NCBI RefSeq assembly: GCF_000740675.1
Contig: NZ_JPXI01000031.1
Location: 186,001-250,000 of the forward strand
Length of the DNA: 64,000 nt
From: Massilia sp. BSC265
GTDB taxonomy: Bacteria; Pseudomonadota; Gammaproteobacteria; Burkholderiales; Burkholderiaceae_D
Reading direction: 5' to 3'
The stretch's first letter is position 1; the number at the start of each line of letters is the position of its first letter. Under the pieces are notes generated by a model. That model ran no database searches, was not told where the DNA came from, and saw only the letters and a program-made list of their open reading frames with translations. Below, one piece after another: positions 36,637 to 47,418 of this stretch. The position numbers were made by a program, and so were the translations under genes.

Positions 36637-39314
36637 TGGGTGCACCATTGATTCCGATCGCTAGTGCGGTCCGCACCACCTGCCCGTACTGCGGCGTTGG
36701 CTGCGGCATCAAGGCCACCCCGATGGCGGACGGCGCCCTGATCGAGGGCGACCCGGAGCACATGGCGAGCCGCGGCCGCCTGTGCGTGAAGGGTTCGGCG
36801 CTGGGCGAGACGCTCGGCCTGGACGGTCGCCTGCTGGCCCCTGCCATTCGCGAACACGGCAAGCTGCGCAGCGCCAGCTGGGAGGAGGCGATCGGCAAGA
36901 TCGCCTCCGCGTTCGCTTCCATCATCGCCGAGCACGGCCCGGACGCCGTGGCCATGTACGTCTCCGGCCAGTTGCTCACCGAGGATTACTACGTCGCCAA
37001 CAAGTTCATGAAAGGCTTTGTGGGCAGCGCCAACATCGACACCAATTCGCGCCTGTGCATGTCGTCCGCCGTGGCGGGGCACAAGCGCGCCTTCGGCGAA
37101 GACCTGGTGTCCGGCTGCTACGAAGACTTCGAACTGGCCGACCTGGTCGTGCTGGTCGGCTCCAACACCGCCTGGTGCCACCCGACCCTGTTCCAGCGCA
37201 TCACCAAGGCGAAGGAGGCGCGCCCAAACCTGCGCATCGTCGCCATCGATCCGCGCCGCACCGCGACCTGCGAACTGGCCGACCTGCACCTGCCGGTCAA
37301 GGCCGGCACCGACGTGTGGCTGTTCAACGGCCTGCTCAGCTACCTGGCGCGCAGCGGCGCGGCCGACGACGCTTTCGTTGCCGCCCATACCGCCGGCCTC
37401 GACGCTGCCCTGGCCGAAGCCGATGCCTGTGCCGGAATCGAGTTCGTGGCGCGCACCTGCGGCGTCGACCCACGCCTGCTCCTCGAGTTCTACGAAATGT
37501 TCGCTGCGACCGGCAAGGTGGTCACCGCCTTCTCGCAGGGCGTCAACCAGTCCTCCAGCGGCACGGACAAGGTCAACAGCATCATCAACTGCCACCTGCT
37601 CACCGGCCGGATCGGCAAGCCGGGCATGGGACCGTTCTCGCTGACCGGCCAGCCGAACGCGATGGGCGGCCGTGAAGTGGGCGGCCTGGCCAACATGCTG
37701 GCCAGCCATCTCGACCTGGACAAGCCGGCCCACCGCGAAGCCGTGCGCAGCTTCTGGGATGCGCCACGGATTGCCGAGAAGCCGGGCTTGAAAGCGGTCG
37801 AGCTGTTCCGCGCCATCGAATCTGGCCAGGTCAAGGCCGTGTGGATCATGGCGACCAATCCGGTGGTGAGCCTGCCCGACGCCGACCAGGTCAAGCGCGC
37901 CCTGGCGCGCTGCGGGCTGGTCGTGGTGTCGGACATGAGCGGCGACACCGACACGGCCAGGCTGGGGCACGTGCTGCTGCCGGCTCTGGGCTGGGGCGAG
38001 AAGGATGGCACGGTCACCAATTCCGAGCGCTGCATCTCGCGCCAGCGCGGCTTCCTCCCAAGGCCGGGCGAGGCGAGAAGCGACTGGCAGGCAATCTGCC
38101 AGGTCGCGCAGCGCATGGGTTTCCGCGGCTTCGATTACGCGGGCGTACACGAAATCTTCGACGAACATGCACGGCTGTCGGTGTGGCGTAATTCGGAAGA
38201 GGAGTTGCCGCGCGCATTCCGGATCGACGGCCTGGCCGGCATGGACCGCGCCGCCTACGATGCGCTCGAACCCGTGCAGTGGCCCGTCCTGCGCGGCGGC
38301 GAAGGATCGATGCGCCTGTTTGCCGATGCCCGTTTTTCGCATCCCGACGGCAGGGGGCGCTTCGTCGCGACGCCGCCACGGCTGCCTGCCCACGCTACCG
38401 ACGGCGAATTTCCGCTGGCGCTGAACACCGGCCGGCTGCGCGACCAGTGGCATACCATGACCCGCACCGGCAAGTCGCCGCGCCTGGCCAGCCATTCGCC
38501 CGAACCTTTCGTCGACCTGCACCCGCACGACGCCTTGACGAGCGGCGTGCGCGAGGGCGAACTGGCGCGCGTCACAAGCCGCTGGGGCGCGATGGTGGCG
38601 CGGGTGGCGCACAGCGGCGGCATCGCGCGCGGCGCCGCCTTCATCCCGATCCACTGGAACGGCCAGACCGCCTCGGATGCGCGCGTCGGCGCCGTGGTCA
38701 ACCCGGAAGTCGACCCGGTGTCGGGCGAACCGGAATTCAAGCACACCCCGGTGCGCGTCGAACCCTTCGGCGTGGCCTGGCATGGCTTCATCCTGAGCAG
38801 GGAGGAGCTGGACCTGGAACGGGTCGCCAACTGGACGCGCATACGCGGGGCAGGTTTCAAGCGCTACGAACTCGGCGGCCGCGAGCCGGTTGCGCCGGAC
38901 TGGGCACGTACGCTGTTGGGGGCGGACGAGGAAGCGGACTGGATCGAATACGAGGACAAGGCCGAGGGCATGCTGCGCTGCGCCCTGCTGGTCGAAGGCC
39001 GCCTGCAGGCATGCCTGTTCGTGTCGCGTCGTCCGGACCTGCCGGCCCGGACCTGGCTGGGCGGCCTGTTTGCGCAGGACGTCCTGTCGGCGAAGGAGCG
39101 CGCCACATTGCTGGCCGGGCGTGCCCCGCAGCAGGGAGCGGATCCCGGTCCGACCGTGTGCTCGTGCTTCGGGGTAGGGCGCAACACGATCCGCAAGGCC
39201 ATCCGCGAGCACGGCCTGGCAGACGCCGCAGCCGTCACCGCCTGCGTACGGGCGGGCGGCAACTGCGGCTCCTGCCTGCCCGAGATTCGCCAACTGCTGG
39301 CGGAGCCTTTCTAG
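36636..39314 (+). CDS. nasA: Assimilatory nitrate reductase catalytic subunit
   Basis: The 892-residue molybdoenzyme reduces nitrate to nitrite in the cytoplasm. The N-terminus has a [4Fe-4S] motif TTCPYCGVGCGIKA with the later Cys in GRLCVKGSALGET. The molybdopterin oxidoreductase core follows (YVSGQLLTEDYYVANKFMKG, NIDTNSRLCMSSAVAGHKRA, GQPNAMGGREVGGLANML). The dinucleotide-binding domain at about residues 570-720 includes LNTGRLRDQWHTMTRTGKSP. The last ~60 residues are a BFD-like [2Fe-2S] domain (VCSCFGVGRNTIRKAI, CVRAGGNCGSCLPEIRQLL), an electron entry point common in NasA/NasC. No Tat signal is present. It closes the operon and converges with the next gene by 4 bases. Confidence 0.95.
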   Translation: MGAPLIPIASAVRTTCPYCGVGCGIKATPMADGALIEGDPEHMASRGRLCVKGSALGETLGLDGRLLAPAIREHGKLRSASWEEAIGKIASAFASIIAEHGPDAVAMYVSGQLLTEDYYVANKFMKGFVGSANIDTNSRLCMSSAVAGHKRAFGEDLVSGCYEDFELADLVVLVGSNTAWCHPTLFQRITKAKEARPNLRIVAIDPRRTATCELADLHLPVKAGTDVWLFNGLLSYLARSGAADDAFVAAHTAGLDAALAEADACAGIEFVARTCGVDPRLLLEFYEMFAATGKVVTAFSQGVNQSSSGTDKVNSIINCHLLTGRIGKPGMGPFSLTGQPNAMGGREVGGLANMLASHLDLDKPAHREAVRSFWDAPRIAEKPGLKAVELFRAIESGQVKAVWIMATNPVVSLPDADQVKRALARCGLVVVSDMSGDTDTARLGHVLLPALGWGEKDGTVTNSERCISRQRGFLPRPGEARSDWQAICQVAQRMGFRGFDYAGVHEIFDEHARLSVWRNSEEELPRAFRIDGLAGMDRAAYDALEPVQWPVLRGGEGSMRLFADARFSHPDGRGRFVATPPRLPAHATDGEFPLALNTGRLRDQWHTMTRTGKSPRLASHSPEPFVDLHPHDALTSGVREGELARVTSRWGAMVARVAHSGGIARGAAFIPIHWNGQTASDARVGAVVNPEVDPVSGEPEFKHTPVRVEPFGVAWHGFILSREELDLERVANWTRIRGAGFKRYELGGREPVAPDWARTLLGADEEADWIEYEDKAEGMLRCALLVEGRLQACLFVSRRPDLPARTWLGGLFAQDVLSAKERATLLAGRAPQQGADPGPTVCSCFGVGRNTIRKAIREHGLADAAAVTACVRAGGNCGSCLPEIRQLLAEPF

Positions 39315-40027
39315 ACGCTCGGACGCAGGGTGCGCGCGAAGAAAGCGTCGGTGCGGCTGTTGGCGAGTTTCGCGTCGGCGTCGTGGTAGTGGTTGCCGCC
39401 GGGACGGGCGAAAGCGTGGTTCCGGCCCGGATAGACGTACAGCTCGACGTTGTCCTTCTGTTCCAGGGCCGAGCGGATCTTCGCCTGCGCTTCCCGGTCG
39501 ATGAACTCGTCCTCACCGGCCAGGTGGTAGAGCAGGGGCGCGCGGATCCTGTCGGCCTCGTCGAGGTACTGGTCGGTGCCGCCGCCGTAGTAGGCGGCAA
39601 AGGCATCGCCGTCAGTGCGGGCCGCGCTCAGGAAGGTCATCAGGCCACCCAGGCAATAGCCGGTGACGCCGACCTTGCCGTTGGACCCCTCCATGCTGCG
39701 CGCCTGCTTGATCAGCAGGGCGATGTCGTCCACGCCCTTGTCGCGGTCATAGGCCTTGTACAGGGCAAAGGCCTTGCCCCAGTCGCCCTCGACCGATTCG
39801 TCGAGGAAGACGCCGGATTCAGTGCGCCAGAACAGGTCGGGACAGACGGCGATGAAGCCCCTGGCCGCGTAGTCGTCGGCGATGCTGCGGATGCCGGCAT
39901 TCACGCCGAAGATTTCCTGGATGATGATGACGACGGGCGCAGTGGGAGACTGGCCCGGCGCGGCAGGGCGGGCGACGTAACAGGCGAAACTGCCGTCGGT
40001 GGTCTGCACCTGGATTTGTCCGGTCAT
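39311..40027 (-). CDS. Dienelactone hydrolase family protein
   Basis: This 238-residue alpha/beta hydrolase has the dienelactone hydrolase nucleophile Cys in VGVTGYCLGGLMTFLSAART. It also has the acid Asp region in LYHLAGEDEFIDREAQA and His in YPGRNHAFARPGGNHY, plus the opening VVIIIQEIFGVNAGIRSIAD. No signal peptide is present. Substrates could be dienelactones or other esters, and no aromatic degradation genes are nearby. Its 3' end overlaps the nasA 3' end by 4 bases, so the two are convergent. AAAGGATC lies before the ATG. Confidence 0.92.
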   Translation of the reverse strand: MTGQIQVQTTDGSFACYVARPAAPGQSPTAPVVIIIQEIFGVNAGIRSIADDYAARGFIAVCPDLFWRTESGVFLDESVEGDWGKAFALYKAYDRDKGVDDIALLIKQARSMEGSNGKVGVTGYCLGGLMTFLSAARTDGDAFAAYYGGGTDQYLDEADRIRAPLLYHLAGEDEFIDREAQAKIRSALEQKDNVELYVYPGRNHAFARPGGNHYHDADAKLANSRTDAFFARTLRPSV

Positions 40028-40165
40028 GAAGATCCTTTCGAAGCCGTGGCGCCCGAATTGTGCGCGGGTGGCGCAGCAGGGACCGCGGGCGGTCCGGTCC
40101 TGCGTCCACCATCATAGCGGGTATAGAGCCGGCGCCGCGCCGCCCAAGGTGCTGCCAATGGAATA

Positions 40166-41779
40166 TCAGGCCTGCACGACGCGTACTTCATTCTGGCCCA
40201 GTAAGGGACGCGCGGCAACCTGCAGCGCCGCTTGTCGGTCGAGCTTGAACAGGTCGACGGCTTCGGTGAGCTTGACAGCCTGGCTCTGCAGGGATTCGGC
40301 CGCGGCCGCCGCTTCCTCCACCAGGGCCGCGTTCTGCTGGGTCACAGCATCCATTTGGCCGATCGCGCCATTTACCTGCTCGATGCCGGACGTCTGCTCC
40401 TGGCTGGCGGACGCGATCTCGGCCATGATGTCGGTGACGCGCTGAATCGAACTGACCACCTGTTCCATGGTGGTTCCGGCTTGGTCGACCAGCCTGGTGC
40501 CGGCCTCGACCTTGCTGACCGAATCGTCGATGAGGCTTTTGATCTCCTTTGCGGCCGCGGCCGAGCGCTGAGCCAGCGTACGTACTTCGCTTGCGACCAC
40601 AGCGAAGCCCCGCCCCTGTTCGCCCGCACGTGCCGCCTCCACCGCCGCATTCAGGGCCAGGATATTGGTCTGGAAGGCGATGCTGTCGATAACGCCGATG
40701 ATGTCGACGATTTTCCTTGAAGACGCATCGATCGAACCCATGGTCTGGACCACCTGCGCGACCACCTGGCCGCCTTGCGAAGCCACGCCCGATGCCGCGA
40801 TGGACAGCTCGTTGGCCTGGCGCGCATTGTTCGCGTTCTGGCGCACGGTGTCGGTGAGATGTGCCATCGACGCTGCGGTTTCCTCCAGCGAGGCTGCCTG
40901 CTGTTCAGTGCGTGCGGACAGGTCAAGGTTGCCGGCGGCAATTTCTGCGGCCGCGAGGTGGATGGATGAGGTACCGCCGCGCACTTCGCCAACGATGCGC
41001 GTCAGACTGTCGTTCATGTGACGCAGCGCGCGCAGCAGGGCGCCGGTTTCGTCCTTGGTACGCGCGTCGAAGCGGTGCGTCAGGTCGCCGCTGGCGACGG
41101 TCTCGGCCACGGTGACGGCTTGGCGGATCGGCGCGACAATGCTGCGGGTAAGCAGCCACGCCATGACAAAACCGACGATGACGATGACGCCTGCGAACAG
41201 GATGACCAAGTTCCTGGTCTGCACCTGAATTTCCTGGATGGCGGCGCCCTGGGCATCCATGTTCCGGTGCTGCATGACGACCAGTTGGTCGAGCAGGTCC
41301 TGATAGGTTTTTGCCGCCGGCAAATAGACATCATTGATCAGCTTTAAGGCTGCTTCATGTTGCCCCTCGGCCTTGGCCATCTCCGCAGCGGTGGTCGCAT
41401 CCTTGTAGACCTTGCGCTGGTCGACGATCTTTTGGTACAGCGACTGTTCCGCAGGGGTGTCCAGCAGGGGCTTGATCATATTGATGAGCTCGGTTGACCT
41501 GCCGCTGGTTGTTGCCGCATCGTCCTTAAAAAAGGTCTTGAGGCTGTCGTCACTGCTCTTGATGATGGCTGTCGTGCGGCGGATCGCCCCGAACACTTGT
41601 TTATTCCACTCCACAATCATGCGTTCTTTCTTCAACGGTAGTGCCATCGCCTCCGTCGATGCGGCGACCATACTCAGGCGCCATAGGCTGAAGCCGGCAC
41701 AAGCCGTTGCCATCGCCAGAATCAGCGCAAATCCGACGCCGAGGCGCCTGCCGATATTCATGTTCACAATCCAATTCAC
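40166..41779 (-). CDS. Methyl-accepting chemotaxis protein with 4-helix-bundle sensor
   Basis: The 537-residue chemoreceptor starts at GTG 41779 with AGAGGAG just upstream. A first membrane helix (about 11-30) precedes a periplasmic four-helix bundle domain (~35-190). The second membrane helix is [20 protein letters not shown] (~191-210), then a HAMP domain. The signalling domain has the hairpin tip [20 protein letters not shown], then [20 protein letters not shown]. There is no C-terminal NWETF-like CheR-docking pentapeptide; the protein ends NEVRVVQA. It is a single gene with no che genes nearby, and its ligand is unknown. Confidence 0.94.
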   Translation of the reverse strand: MNWIVNMNIGRRLGVGFALILAMATACAGFSLWRLSMVAASTEAMALPLKKERMIVEWNKQVFGAIRRTTAIIKSSDDSLKTFFKDDAATTSGRSTELINMIKPLLDTPAEQSLYQKIVDQRKVYKDATTAAEMAKAEGQHEAALKLINDVYLPAAKTYQDLLDQLVVMQHRNMDAQGAAIQEIQVQTRNLVILFAGVIVIVGFVMAWLLTRSIVAPIRQAVTVAETVASGDLTHRFDARTKDETGALLRALRHMNDSLTRIVGEVRGGTSSIHLAAAEIAAGNLDLSARTEQQAASLEETAASMAHLTDTVRQNANNARQANELSIAASGVASQGGQVVAQVVQTMGSIDASSRKIVDIIGVIDSIAFQTNILALNAAVEAARAGEQGRGFAVVASEVRTLAQRSAAAAKEIKSLIDDSVSKVEAGTRLVDQAGTTMEQVVSSIQRVTDIMAEIASASQEQTSGIEQVNGAIGQMDAVTQQNAALVEEAAAAAESLQSQAVKLTEAVDLFKLDRQAALQVAARPLLGQNEVRVVQA

Positions 41780-42094
41780 CAGCTGCTCCTCTTGGTCGAC
41801 TCAAATGAGCGGCATTCTATCTTTCTGAAAGCAAAAAATAATTTCAATGTGGAAAATACGTACCGACTTGGTGCGGAGCGGCAACACCCAGGCCAATGGA
41901 TGGCCCCTGCCGGTGCGAGCGGTGTCGATGGCGCCAGCGCGCCTGCCCTGGGAATTGCAGGGCATGGCAAGACGATTGGGCGTTGAAGAGATCGGCGGCG
42001 CGGGAAGGGCGGATGGCCCTGGAGACGCAAGCGCTTTTGCCGTACTGATGAGGGGAGACTGGTTGCCGATCTGGCGCAGGAAGGCACAAAGCAA
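41780..42094. other. Intergenic region between chemoreceptor and tRNA-Pro terminator
   Basis: About 315 bases without a supported gene. Short overlapping frames occur on both strands but none has a ribosome site and recognisable product together. The part next to the chemoreceptor is AT-rich (around 41815-41850) and presumably holds its promoter. I see no other structure. Confidence 0.5.
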
Positions 42095-42119
42095 AACAGC
42101 GAGTCGAGGACTCGCTGTT
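42095..42119 (-). terminator. Intrinsic terminator after tRNA-Pro
   Basis: AACAGCGAGTC (42095-42105) and GACTCGCTGTT (42109-42119) form an 11-base-pair perfect stem with a three-base loop. On the minus strand it continues into TTGCTTT. It lies 10 bases beyond the tRNA 3' end. Confidence 0.85.
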
Positions 42120-42129
42120 CTTGAATTCG

Positions 42130-42206
42130 TGGTCGGGGTGAGAGGATTCGAACCTCCGGCCTCTACGTCCCGAACGTAGCGCTCTACCGGGCTAAGCTAC
42201 ACCCCG
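42130..42206 (-). tRNA. tRNA-Pro (anticodon CGG)
   Basis: The minus strand reads CGGGGTGTAGCTTAGCCC at the 5' end (42206) and ends CACCCCGACCA at 42130, with encoded CCA. The 7-base acceptor stem is perfect. The anticodon stem CTACG/CGTAG encloses loop TTCGGGA, giving anticodon CGG for proline codon CCG. The T-arm is GGAGGTTCGAATCCTC. Length is 77 bases. It lies downstream of ispB on the same strand and upstream of a terminator. Confidence 0.97.
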
Positions 42207-42258
42207 ACTGTTTGAGATTCCGTTTCCGAAATCTCGGGAAGGCATTACTATAGTCGGC

Positions 42259-43245
42259 TCAATGGTTCCTGTCAACAGCGAAACTGCAGAGCTGCTGCAG
42301 GCTTGCCTTGTAGACGCTCTCCGGCAGGCTTGATATCGCCTCGGCCGCGCGCCTGGCAGCCTGTTCCGCTTGCTGGCGGGTGTAGTCCAGTGCGCCGCTC
42401 GAGGTCACGGCGGCCAGCACCGCCTCGAACTGTTCTTCGTCGCCGTGCTCGATGCAGCTGCGCACCAGCTGGCGCTGTTGTTCGGTGCCGTTTTCCATCA
42501 GCCAGATCAGCGGCAGGGTAGGCTTGCCTTCGCGCAAATCATCGCCCAGGTTCTTGCCGATCTCGGCGGCGTCGCCGGCGTAGTCCAGCACATCGTCGAT
42601 CAGCTGGAACGCCGTGCCGAGCGAGCGGCCGTATTCGCCGGCCGCGGCGATCTGCTCGTCGCTGGCGCCACCCACCAGCGCGCCCAGCTCGGCGGCCGCC
42701 TCGAACAGCTTGGCGGTCTTGGAGCGGATCACTTTCAGGTAGCTTTCATGCGTGACGTCCGGGTCGTGCATGTTCAGCAGTTGCAGCACTTCGCCTTCGG
42801 CGATCACGTTGGTGGCGTCGGACAGGATGCGCATCACGCGCATGTCGTCGAGGCTGACCATCATCTGGAACGAGCGCGAATATAAAAAGTCGCCGACCAG
42901 CACCGAGGCGGCGTTGCCGAACAGGGCATTGGCGGTCTGGCGGCCGCGGCGCATCGAGGATTCGTCGACCACGTCGTCGTGCAGCAGCGTCGCGGTGTGG
43001 ATGAATTCGACCACCGCCGCCAATTCGTGGTGGGCGGTACCCTTGTAGTTATAGGCATTGGCCAGCAGCAGCACCAGCACCGGCCGGATCCGCTTGCCGC
43101 CCGCGCTGATGATGTACTCGGCGATCTGGTTCACCAGGCTCACTTCCGAGTGCAGCCGCTGTCGGATCACCGCGTTCACGGCCTCCATGTCGGTGGCGAT
43201 CGATTGGGCGATGTTGTTCTGGGCGTGTTGGGTAGCGGCTGACAA
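42259..43245 (-). CDS. ispB: Octaprenyl (polyprenyl) diphosphate synthase
   Basis: This 328-residue trans-polyprenyl synthase makes the side chain of ubiquinone. I chose TTG 43245 (LSAATQHAQNN...), which gives the usual family length. An ATG at 43188 would drop 19 residues, and the open frame to 43425 is too long. The first Asp-rich motif is TATLLHDDVVDESSMRRGR, the second FQLIDDVLDYAGD. The GGKRIRPVLVLL segment contacts isopentenyl diphosphate. It is divergent from rplU, the usual order in betaproteobacteria. Confidence 0.93.
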   Translation of the reverse strand: MSAATQHAQNNIAQSIATDMEAVNAVIRQRLHSEVSLVNQIAEYIISAGGKRIRPVLVLLLANAYNYKGTAHHELAAVVEFIHTATLLHDDVVDESSMRRGRQTANALFGNAASVLVGDFLYSRSFQMMVSLDDMRVMRILSDATNVIAEGEVLQLLNMHDPDVTHESYLKVIRSKTAKLFEAAAELGALVGGASDEQIAAAGEYGRSLGTAFQLIDDVLDYAGDAAEIGKNLGDDLREGKPTLPLIWLMENGTEQQRQLVRSCIEHGDEEQFEAVLAAVTSSGALDYTRQQAEQAARRAAEAISSLPESVYKASLQQLCSFAVDRNH

Positions 43246-43431
43246 GGCGAACCTGCAATAAACAGTGAGTATTCGGTTAAGTGCGGCGATTATACGACAT
43301 GCAAGGGGAGAGCGTCCCACTGATGACTCCCTGGGACTCCCTGGCGAGCCGAAGTGGCCAGGCCGCGTGTCGCCCGAGGCTTGGCATTGCGTTAAGCGAG
43401 CAACACGTCCCGCCGAAATCGTCAAGGTCTT

Positions 43432-43460
43432 TTGACGCGCTGCAGCGAGTTATGTATAAT
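43432..43460 (+). promoter_or_regulatory. Sigma-70 promoter of rplU-rpmA
   Basis: TTGACG (43432-43437) and TATAAT (43455-43460) are separated by 17 bases, with TG one base before the -10 box. This near-consensus promoter lies 80 bases before the rplU start, leaving a ~70-base leader. It is typical of a highly expressed ribosomal protein operon. Confidence 0.9.
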
Positions 43461-43539
43461 CGCCTGTTCCCCGGCTTCCTAACAGTTCAGCGTCTCGACG
43501 CCGGTGGGAATCTTTTAAACATTTGATGAGGTTTCAATC

Positions 43540-43851
43540 ATGTACGCGGTCATAAAAACCGGTGGCAAGCAATACAAAGTTGTCGCTGGCGAAAAACTCA
43601 AAGTAGAACAGATACCTGCTGACATTGGTTCCGAACTCACCATCGATCAAGTTCTCGCGCTCGGCGCGGGCGACAGCATCAAGTTTGGTGCTCCGCTGGT
43701 CGAAGGTGCCTCGGTCCTGGTGAAAGTTGTTTCCCACGGTCGCCACGACAAGGTCCGCATCTTCAAGATGCGCCGTCGTAAGCACTACCAGAAGCGTCAG
43801 GGCCATCGCCAGAACTTCACCGAAATCCAGGTGGTGTCGATCAACGGCTAA
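43540..43851 (+). CDS. rplU: 50S ribosomal protein L21
   Basis: L21, 103 residues, is a 23S rRNA-binding protein of the large subunit. It begins [20 protein letters not shown] and ends [19 protein letters not shown], both highly conserved. GATGAGG precedes the ATG. A near-consensus promoter lies upstream and rpmA follows after 43 bases. Confidence 0.98.
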   Translation: MYAVIKTGGKQYKVVAGEKLKVEQIPADIGSELTIDQVLALGAGDSIKFGAPLVEGASVLVKVVSHGRHDKVRIFKMRRRKHYQKRQGHRQNFTEIQVVSING

Positions 43852-43894
43852 TCGCCGTCTGATTCACCAAGTTCATTCATCAAGGAGCAAATAA

Positions 43895-44167
43895 ATGGCA
43901 CACAAAAAAGGTGGCGGTACTACCCGCAACGGCCGTGACTCAGAAAGCAAACGCCTTGGCGTGAAAGTCTACGGCGGCCAGGCGATCAACGCCGGCGGCA
44001 TCATCATCCGTCAACGCGGCACCCCGGTGCGCGCTGGCGCCAACGTCGGCACCGGCAAGGACCACACCCTGTTCGCGCTGGTCGACGGTACCGTCAAGTT
44101 CGTCAAGCAAGGCGTCGGCTCGAAGCAGTACGTGACCGTCGTTGCTAGCGAAGCAGTCGCAGCCTAA
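43895..44167 (+). CDS. rpmA: 50S ribosomal protein L27
   Basis: L27, 90 residues, reaches the peptidyl transferase centre of the 50S subunit. It begins [20 protein letters not shown] and contains [19 protein letters not shown], both diagnostic. AAGGAGC precedes the ATG. It is the second gene of the rplU operon; hairpins at 44182-44201 and 44232-44252 follow before obgE. Confidence 0.98.
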   Translation: MAHKKGGGTTRNGRDSESKRLGVKVYGGQAINAGGIIIRQRGTPVRAGANVGTGKDHTLFALVDGTVKFVKQGVGSKQYVTVVASEAVAA

Positions 44168-44231
44168 GTCATTAGGTCATCGCGCCGCCTTCGAGCGGCG
44201 CTCTTTGTAAGGCGCAAGCCTTCCATCGAAA

Positions 44232-44258
44232 GGCTCTGCCCAAGGTAGGGCCTTTTTA
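44232..44258 (+). terminator. Intrinsic terminator between rpmA and obgE
   Basis: GGCTCTGCC (44232-44240) pairs with GGTAGGGCC (44244-44252), nine pairs including two G-T, followed by TTTTTAGTTTTT. A GC-rich hairpin just upstream (GCGCCGC at 44182-44188 with GCGGCGC at 44195-44201, then TCTTTGT) adds to it. Some read-through into obgE is likely. Confidence 0.75.
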
Positions 44259-44259
44259 G

Positions 44260-45390
<1,131 letters not shown>

Positions 45391-45391
45391 G

Positions 45392-45802
45392 TTGAGTGCA
45401 GCTGTGCTGAACCGCAGCTGGCTGCGCAGCCAGCTGCTGCAAATCCTCGCCACCGCCAGTTCGCTGGCGGCACTGGCGGCCATGCTCGATCCCGACCGTA
45501 TCGCGTCGGCGATGGGCATTTTTCTGGTCGGCGTGAACGGCTACAGCCAGTTCTACGCCATCTACGTGGGCATGCGCCTCGCTACCGCGATGCTGGCGCT
45601 GCTGGCATCGAGACAGGGCGACCAGCCCCTCCTCGTCGACCTCACCGCATTGTTCCTCCTGGCCCAGCCGGCCGGGCGTCTCGTCGCCGCTTTCGCGATC
45701 GGGCTGCCGAAGGGGGTATTATTAGCAGTCTGCGCGGTCGAGTTGTTGGCAGGACTTTCCCTGCTGGCCTTACGGCCGCGAGGAAAATTCCTGTCACCAT
45801 GA
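45392..45802 (+). CDS. Small membrane protein, DUF4345-like
   Basis: The product is about 136 residues if started at TTG 45392, one base past the obgE stop; GTG 45404 is an alternative. Four hydrophobic segments are visible ([72 protein letters not shown]). The motif [20 protein letters not shown] resembles DUF4345 membrane proteins. The function is unknown. Its stop overlaps the proB ATG by four bases, so it is embedded in the obgE-proB operon. Confidence 0.72.
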   Translation: MSAAVLNRSWLRSQLLQILATASSLAALAAMLDPDRIASAMGIFLVGVNGYSQFYAIYVGMRLATAMLALLASRQGDQPLLVDLTALFLLAQPAGRLVAAFAIGLPKGVLLAVCAVELLAGLSLLALRPRGKFLSP

Positions 45803-46929
45803 ACTCACTTGCCCACTCCACGCTCCAGCAAGCTTCCCGCATCATCGTCAAGGTCGGTTCCTCGCTCGTCACGGACGAGGGCAGGGGCCTGGACCACACC
45901 GCTATCGCCCGCTGGGCGGCCCAGATCGCCGCACTGCGCGGCCTCGGCAAGGAAGTCGTGCTCGTGTCGTCCGGCGCAATCGCCGAAGGCATGCTGCGCC
46001 TGGGCTTCGCGGCACGGCCGACCGACATCCATGAACTGCAGGCCTGCGCCGCCGTGGGCCAGATGGGCCTGGCGCAGATCTACGAGACCAGTTTCCGTAC
46101 CCACGGCATCGGCACAGCCCAGGTGCTGCTGACCCACGCCGACCTGGCCGACCGCGAGCGCTACCTGAACGCGCGTTCGACGCTCACCACCCTGCTGCGC
46201 CTGGGCGTGGTCCCGATCATCAACGAGAACGATACGGTCGTCACCGACGAGATCAAGTTCGGCGACAATGACACGCTCGGCGCCTTGGTGGCCAATTTGA
46301 TCGAAGCCGACGCGCTGGTAATTTTGACCGACCAGCGCGGCCTGTATTCGAGCGATCCGCGCAAGGATCCGAATGCGCAACTGATCCAGGAAGCCCAGGC
46401 GGGCGACCCGGCACTGGAAGCGATGGCCGGCGGCGCCGGCTCCAGCATCGGGCGCGGCGGCATGCTGACCAAGGTGCTCGCCGCCAAGCGCGCGGCGCGC
46501 TCGGGCGCCCACACCATCATCGCCTGGGGCCGCGAAGAGAACGTCCTGGGCCGCCTGGCAGCCGGCGAGGCCATCGGCACCCAGCTCACGGCGGCAACCG
46601 GCCGCCTGACCGCGCGCCGCCAGTGGATGATCGACCACCTCCATACCACCGGCGAAGTCGTGATCGATGCGGGTGCGGTGCAGAAGCTGACCAACGAGGG
46701 GAAATCGCTGCTGCCGATCGGGGTGGTCGCGGTGCGCGGCGAGTTCGGGCGCGGGCAGGTGATTACCTGCATCGACGAGGCGGGCAAGCCGCTGGCGCGC
46801 GGGCTGACCAACTACACCAGCAGCGAAGTGCGGCGCATCATGCGCCATTCGTCGGCCGAGATCGAGCGCATCCTGGGTTATGTCGAGGGGCCGGAACTGG
46901 TCCACCGCGACAATCTCGTGTTGCTGTAG
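45799..46929 (+). CDS. proB: Glutamate 5-kinase
   Basis: ProB, 376 residues, phosphorylates glutamate in the first step of proline synthesis. The amino acid kinase domain (1-265) has [56 protein letters not shown] and [22 protein letters not shown]-terminal PUA domain (about 285-365) includes [11 protein letters not shown] and [16 protein letters not shown]. Position after obgE is common in betaproteobacteria. A repeat cluster and a terminator follow. Confidence 0.97.
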   Translation: MNSLAHSTLQQASRIIVKVGSSLVTDEGRGLDHTAIARWAAQIAALRGLGKEVVLVSSGAIAEGMLRLGFAARPTDIHELQACAAVGQMGLAQIYETSFRTHGIGTAQVLLTHADLADRERYLNARSTLTTLLRLGVVPIINENDTVVTDEIKFGDNDTLGALVANLIEADALVILTDQRGLYSSDPRKDPNAQLIQEAQAGDPALEAMAGGAGSSIGRGGMLTKVLAAKRAARSGAHTIIAWGREENVLGRLAAGEAIGTQLTAATGRLTARRQWMIDHLHTTGEVVIDAGAVQKLTNEGKSLLPIGVVAVRGEFGRGQVITCIDEAGKPLARGLTNYTSSEVRRIMRHSSAEIERILGYVEGPELVHRDNLVLL

Positions 46930-46934
46930 GGGGG

Positions 46935-46980
46935 GATCTAGTCCGGTGGACTAGATCACGGTCCAGTGGGCCAGATCACG
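46935..46980. repeat. Palindromic repeat of the GATCTRGTCC family
   Basis: GATCTAGTCC (46935-46944) and GGACTAGATC (46948-46957) are perfect inverted arms around GGT. A degenerate second copy (GGTCCAGTGGGCCAGATCACG) follows at 46960-46980. The same palindrome with two changes occurs at 55404-55430. The flank TGCCGACCGCCCTAC resembles REP arms at 15433 and 55309. Confidence 0.68.
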
Positions 46981-47010
46981 CTCTGCCGACCGCCCTACGG
47001 TAAGATGCAT

Positions 47011-47036
47011 AACGCGCCGCGGTTGGCGCGTTTTTT
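47011..47036 (+). terminator. Intrinsic terminator after proB
   Basis: AACGCGCC (47011-47018) pairs with GGCGCGTT (47025-47032) around a six-base loop, followed by TTTTC. It lies 80 bases after the proB stop and 15 bases before the next gene start. Confidence 0.85.
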
Positions 47037-47050
47037 CACTCACGGAGCCC

Positions 47051-47413
47051 ATGAACACCACTTCCCCCCTCGCCGTCGTCCAGGCGCAGCTCGACGCCTA
47101 CAATGCCAAGGACCTCGACGCGCTGATGCGCACCTACGCCCCCGACGCCCAGCAGTTCTCTCTGCATGGCGCGCTGCTGGCGCAAGGTCATGACCAGATC
47201 CGCCTGCGCTACCAGGAGCGCTTTGCGGAACCCGAGCTGCACGCCCGCCTTTTGAACCGCTCCGTACTCGGCAACTTCGTCACCGACCTCGAGATCGTGA
47301 CCCGCAACTTCCCGGAAGGCCGGGGCACGGTGGAGATGCTGTGCGTGTACGAGGTGGTGGACGGGCGCATCGTGCGCGCCTCGTTCGCTACCGGCGAAAA
47401 ACGGCTCGGCTGA
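47051..47413 (+). CDS. SnoaL/NTF2-like protein
   Basis: This 120-residue protein has the NTF2/SnoaL fold pattern: VVQAQLDAYNAKDLDALMRT at the N-terminus, YAPDAQQFSLHGALLAQGHD, IRLRYQERFAEPELHARL, and RGTVEMLCVYEVVDGRIVRA. Members bind or isomerise small hydrophobic molecules or act as steroid-delta-isomerase-like proteins. No specific substrate is deducible. It ends 5 bases from the convergent nth gene, and the proB terminator lies just before it. Confidence 0.82.
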   Translation: MNTTSPLAVVQAQLDAYNAKDLDALMRTYAPDAQQFSLHGALLAQGHDQIRLRYQERFAEPELHARLLNRSVLGNFVTDLEIVTRNFPEGRGTVEMLCVYEVVDGRIVRASFATGEKRLG

Positions 47414-47418
47414 GGCGA

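Noticed and set aside
43246..43425. Longer ispB start adding 60 residues
   Set aside because: It exceeds family length, has no conserved sequence, and approaches the rplU promoter; TTG 43245 fits homologue length.
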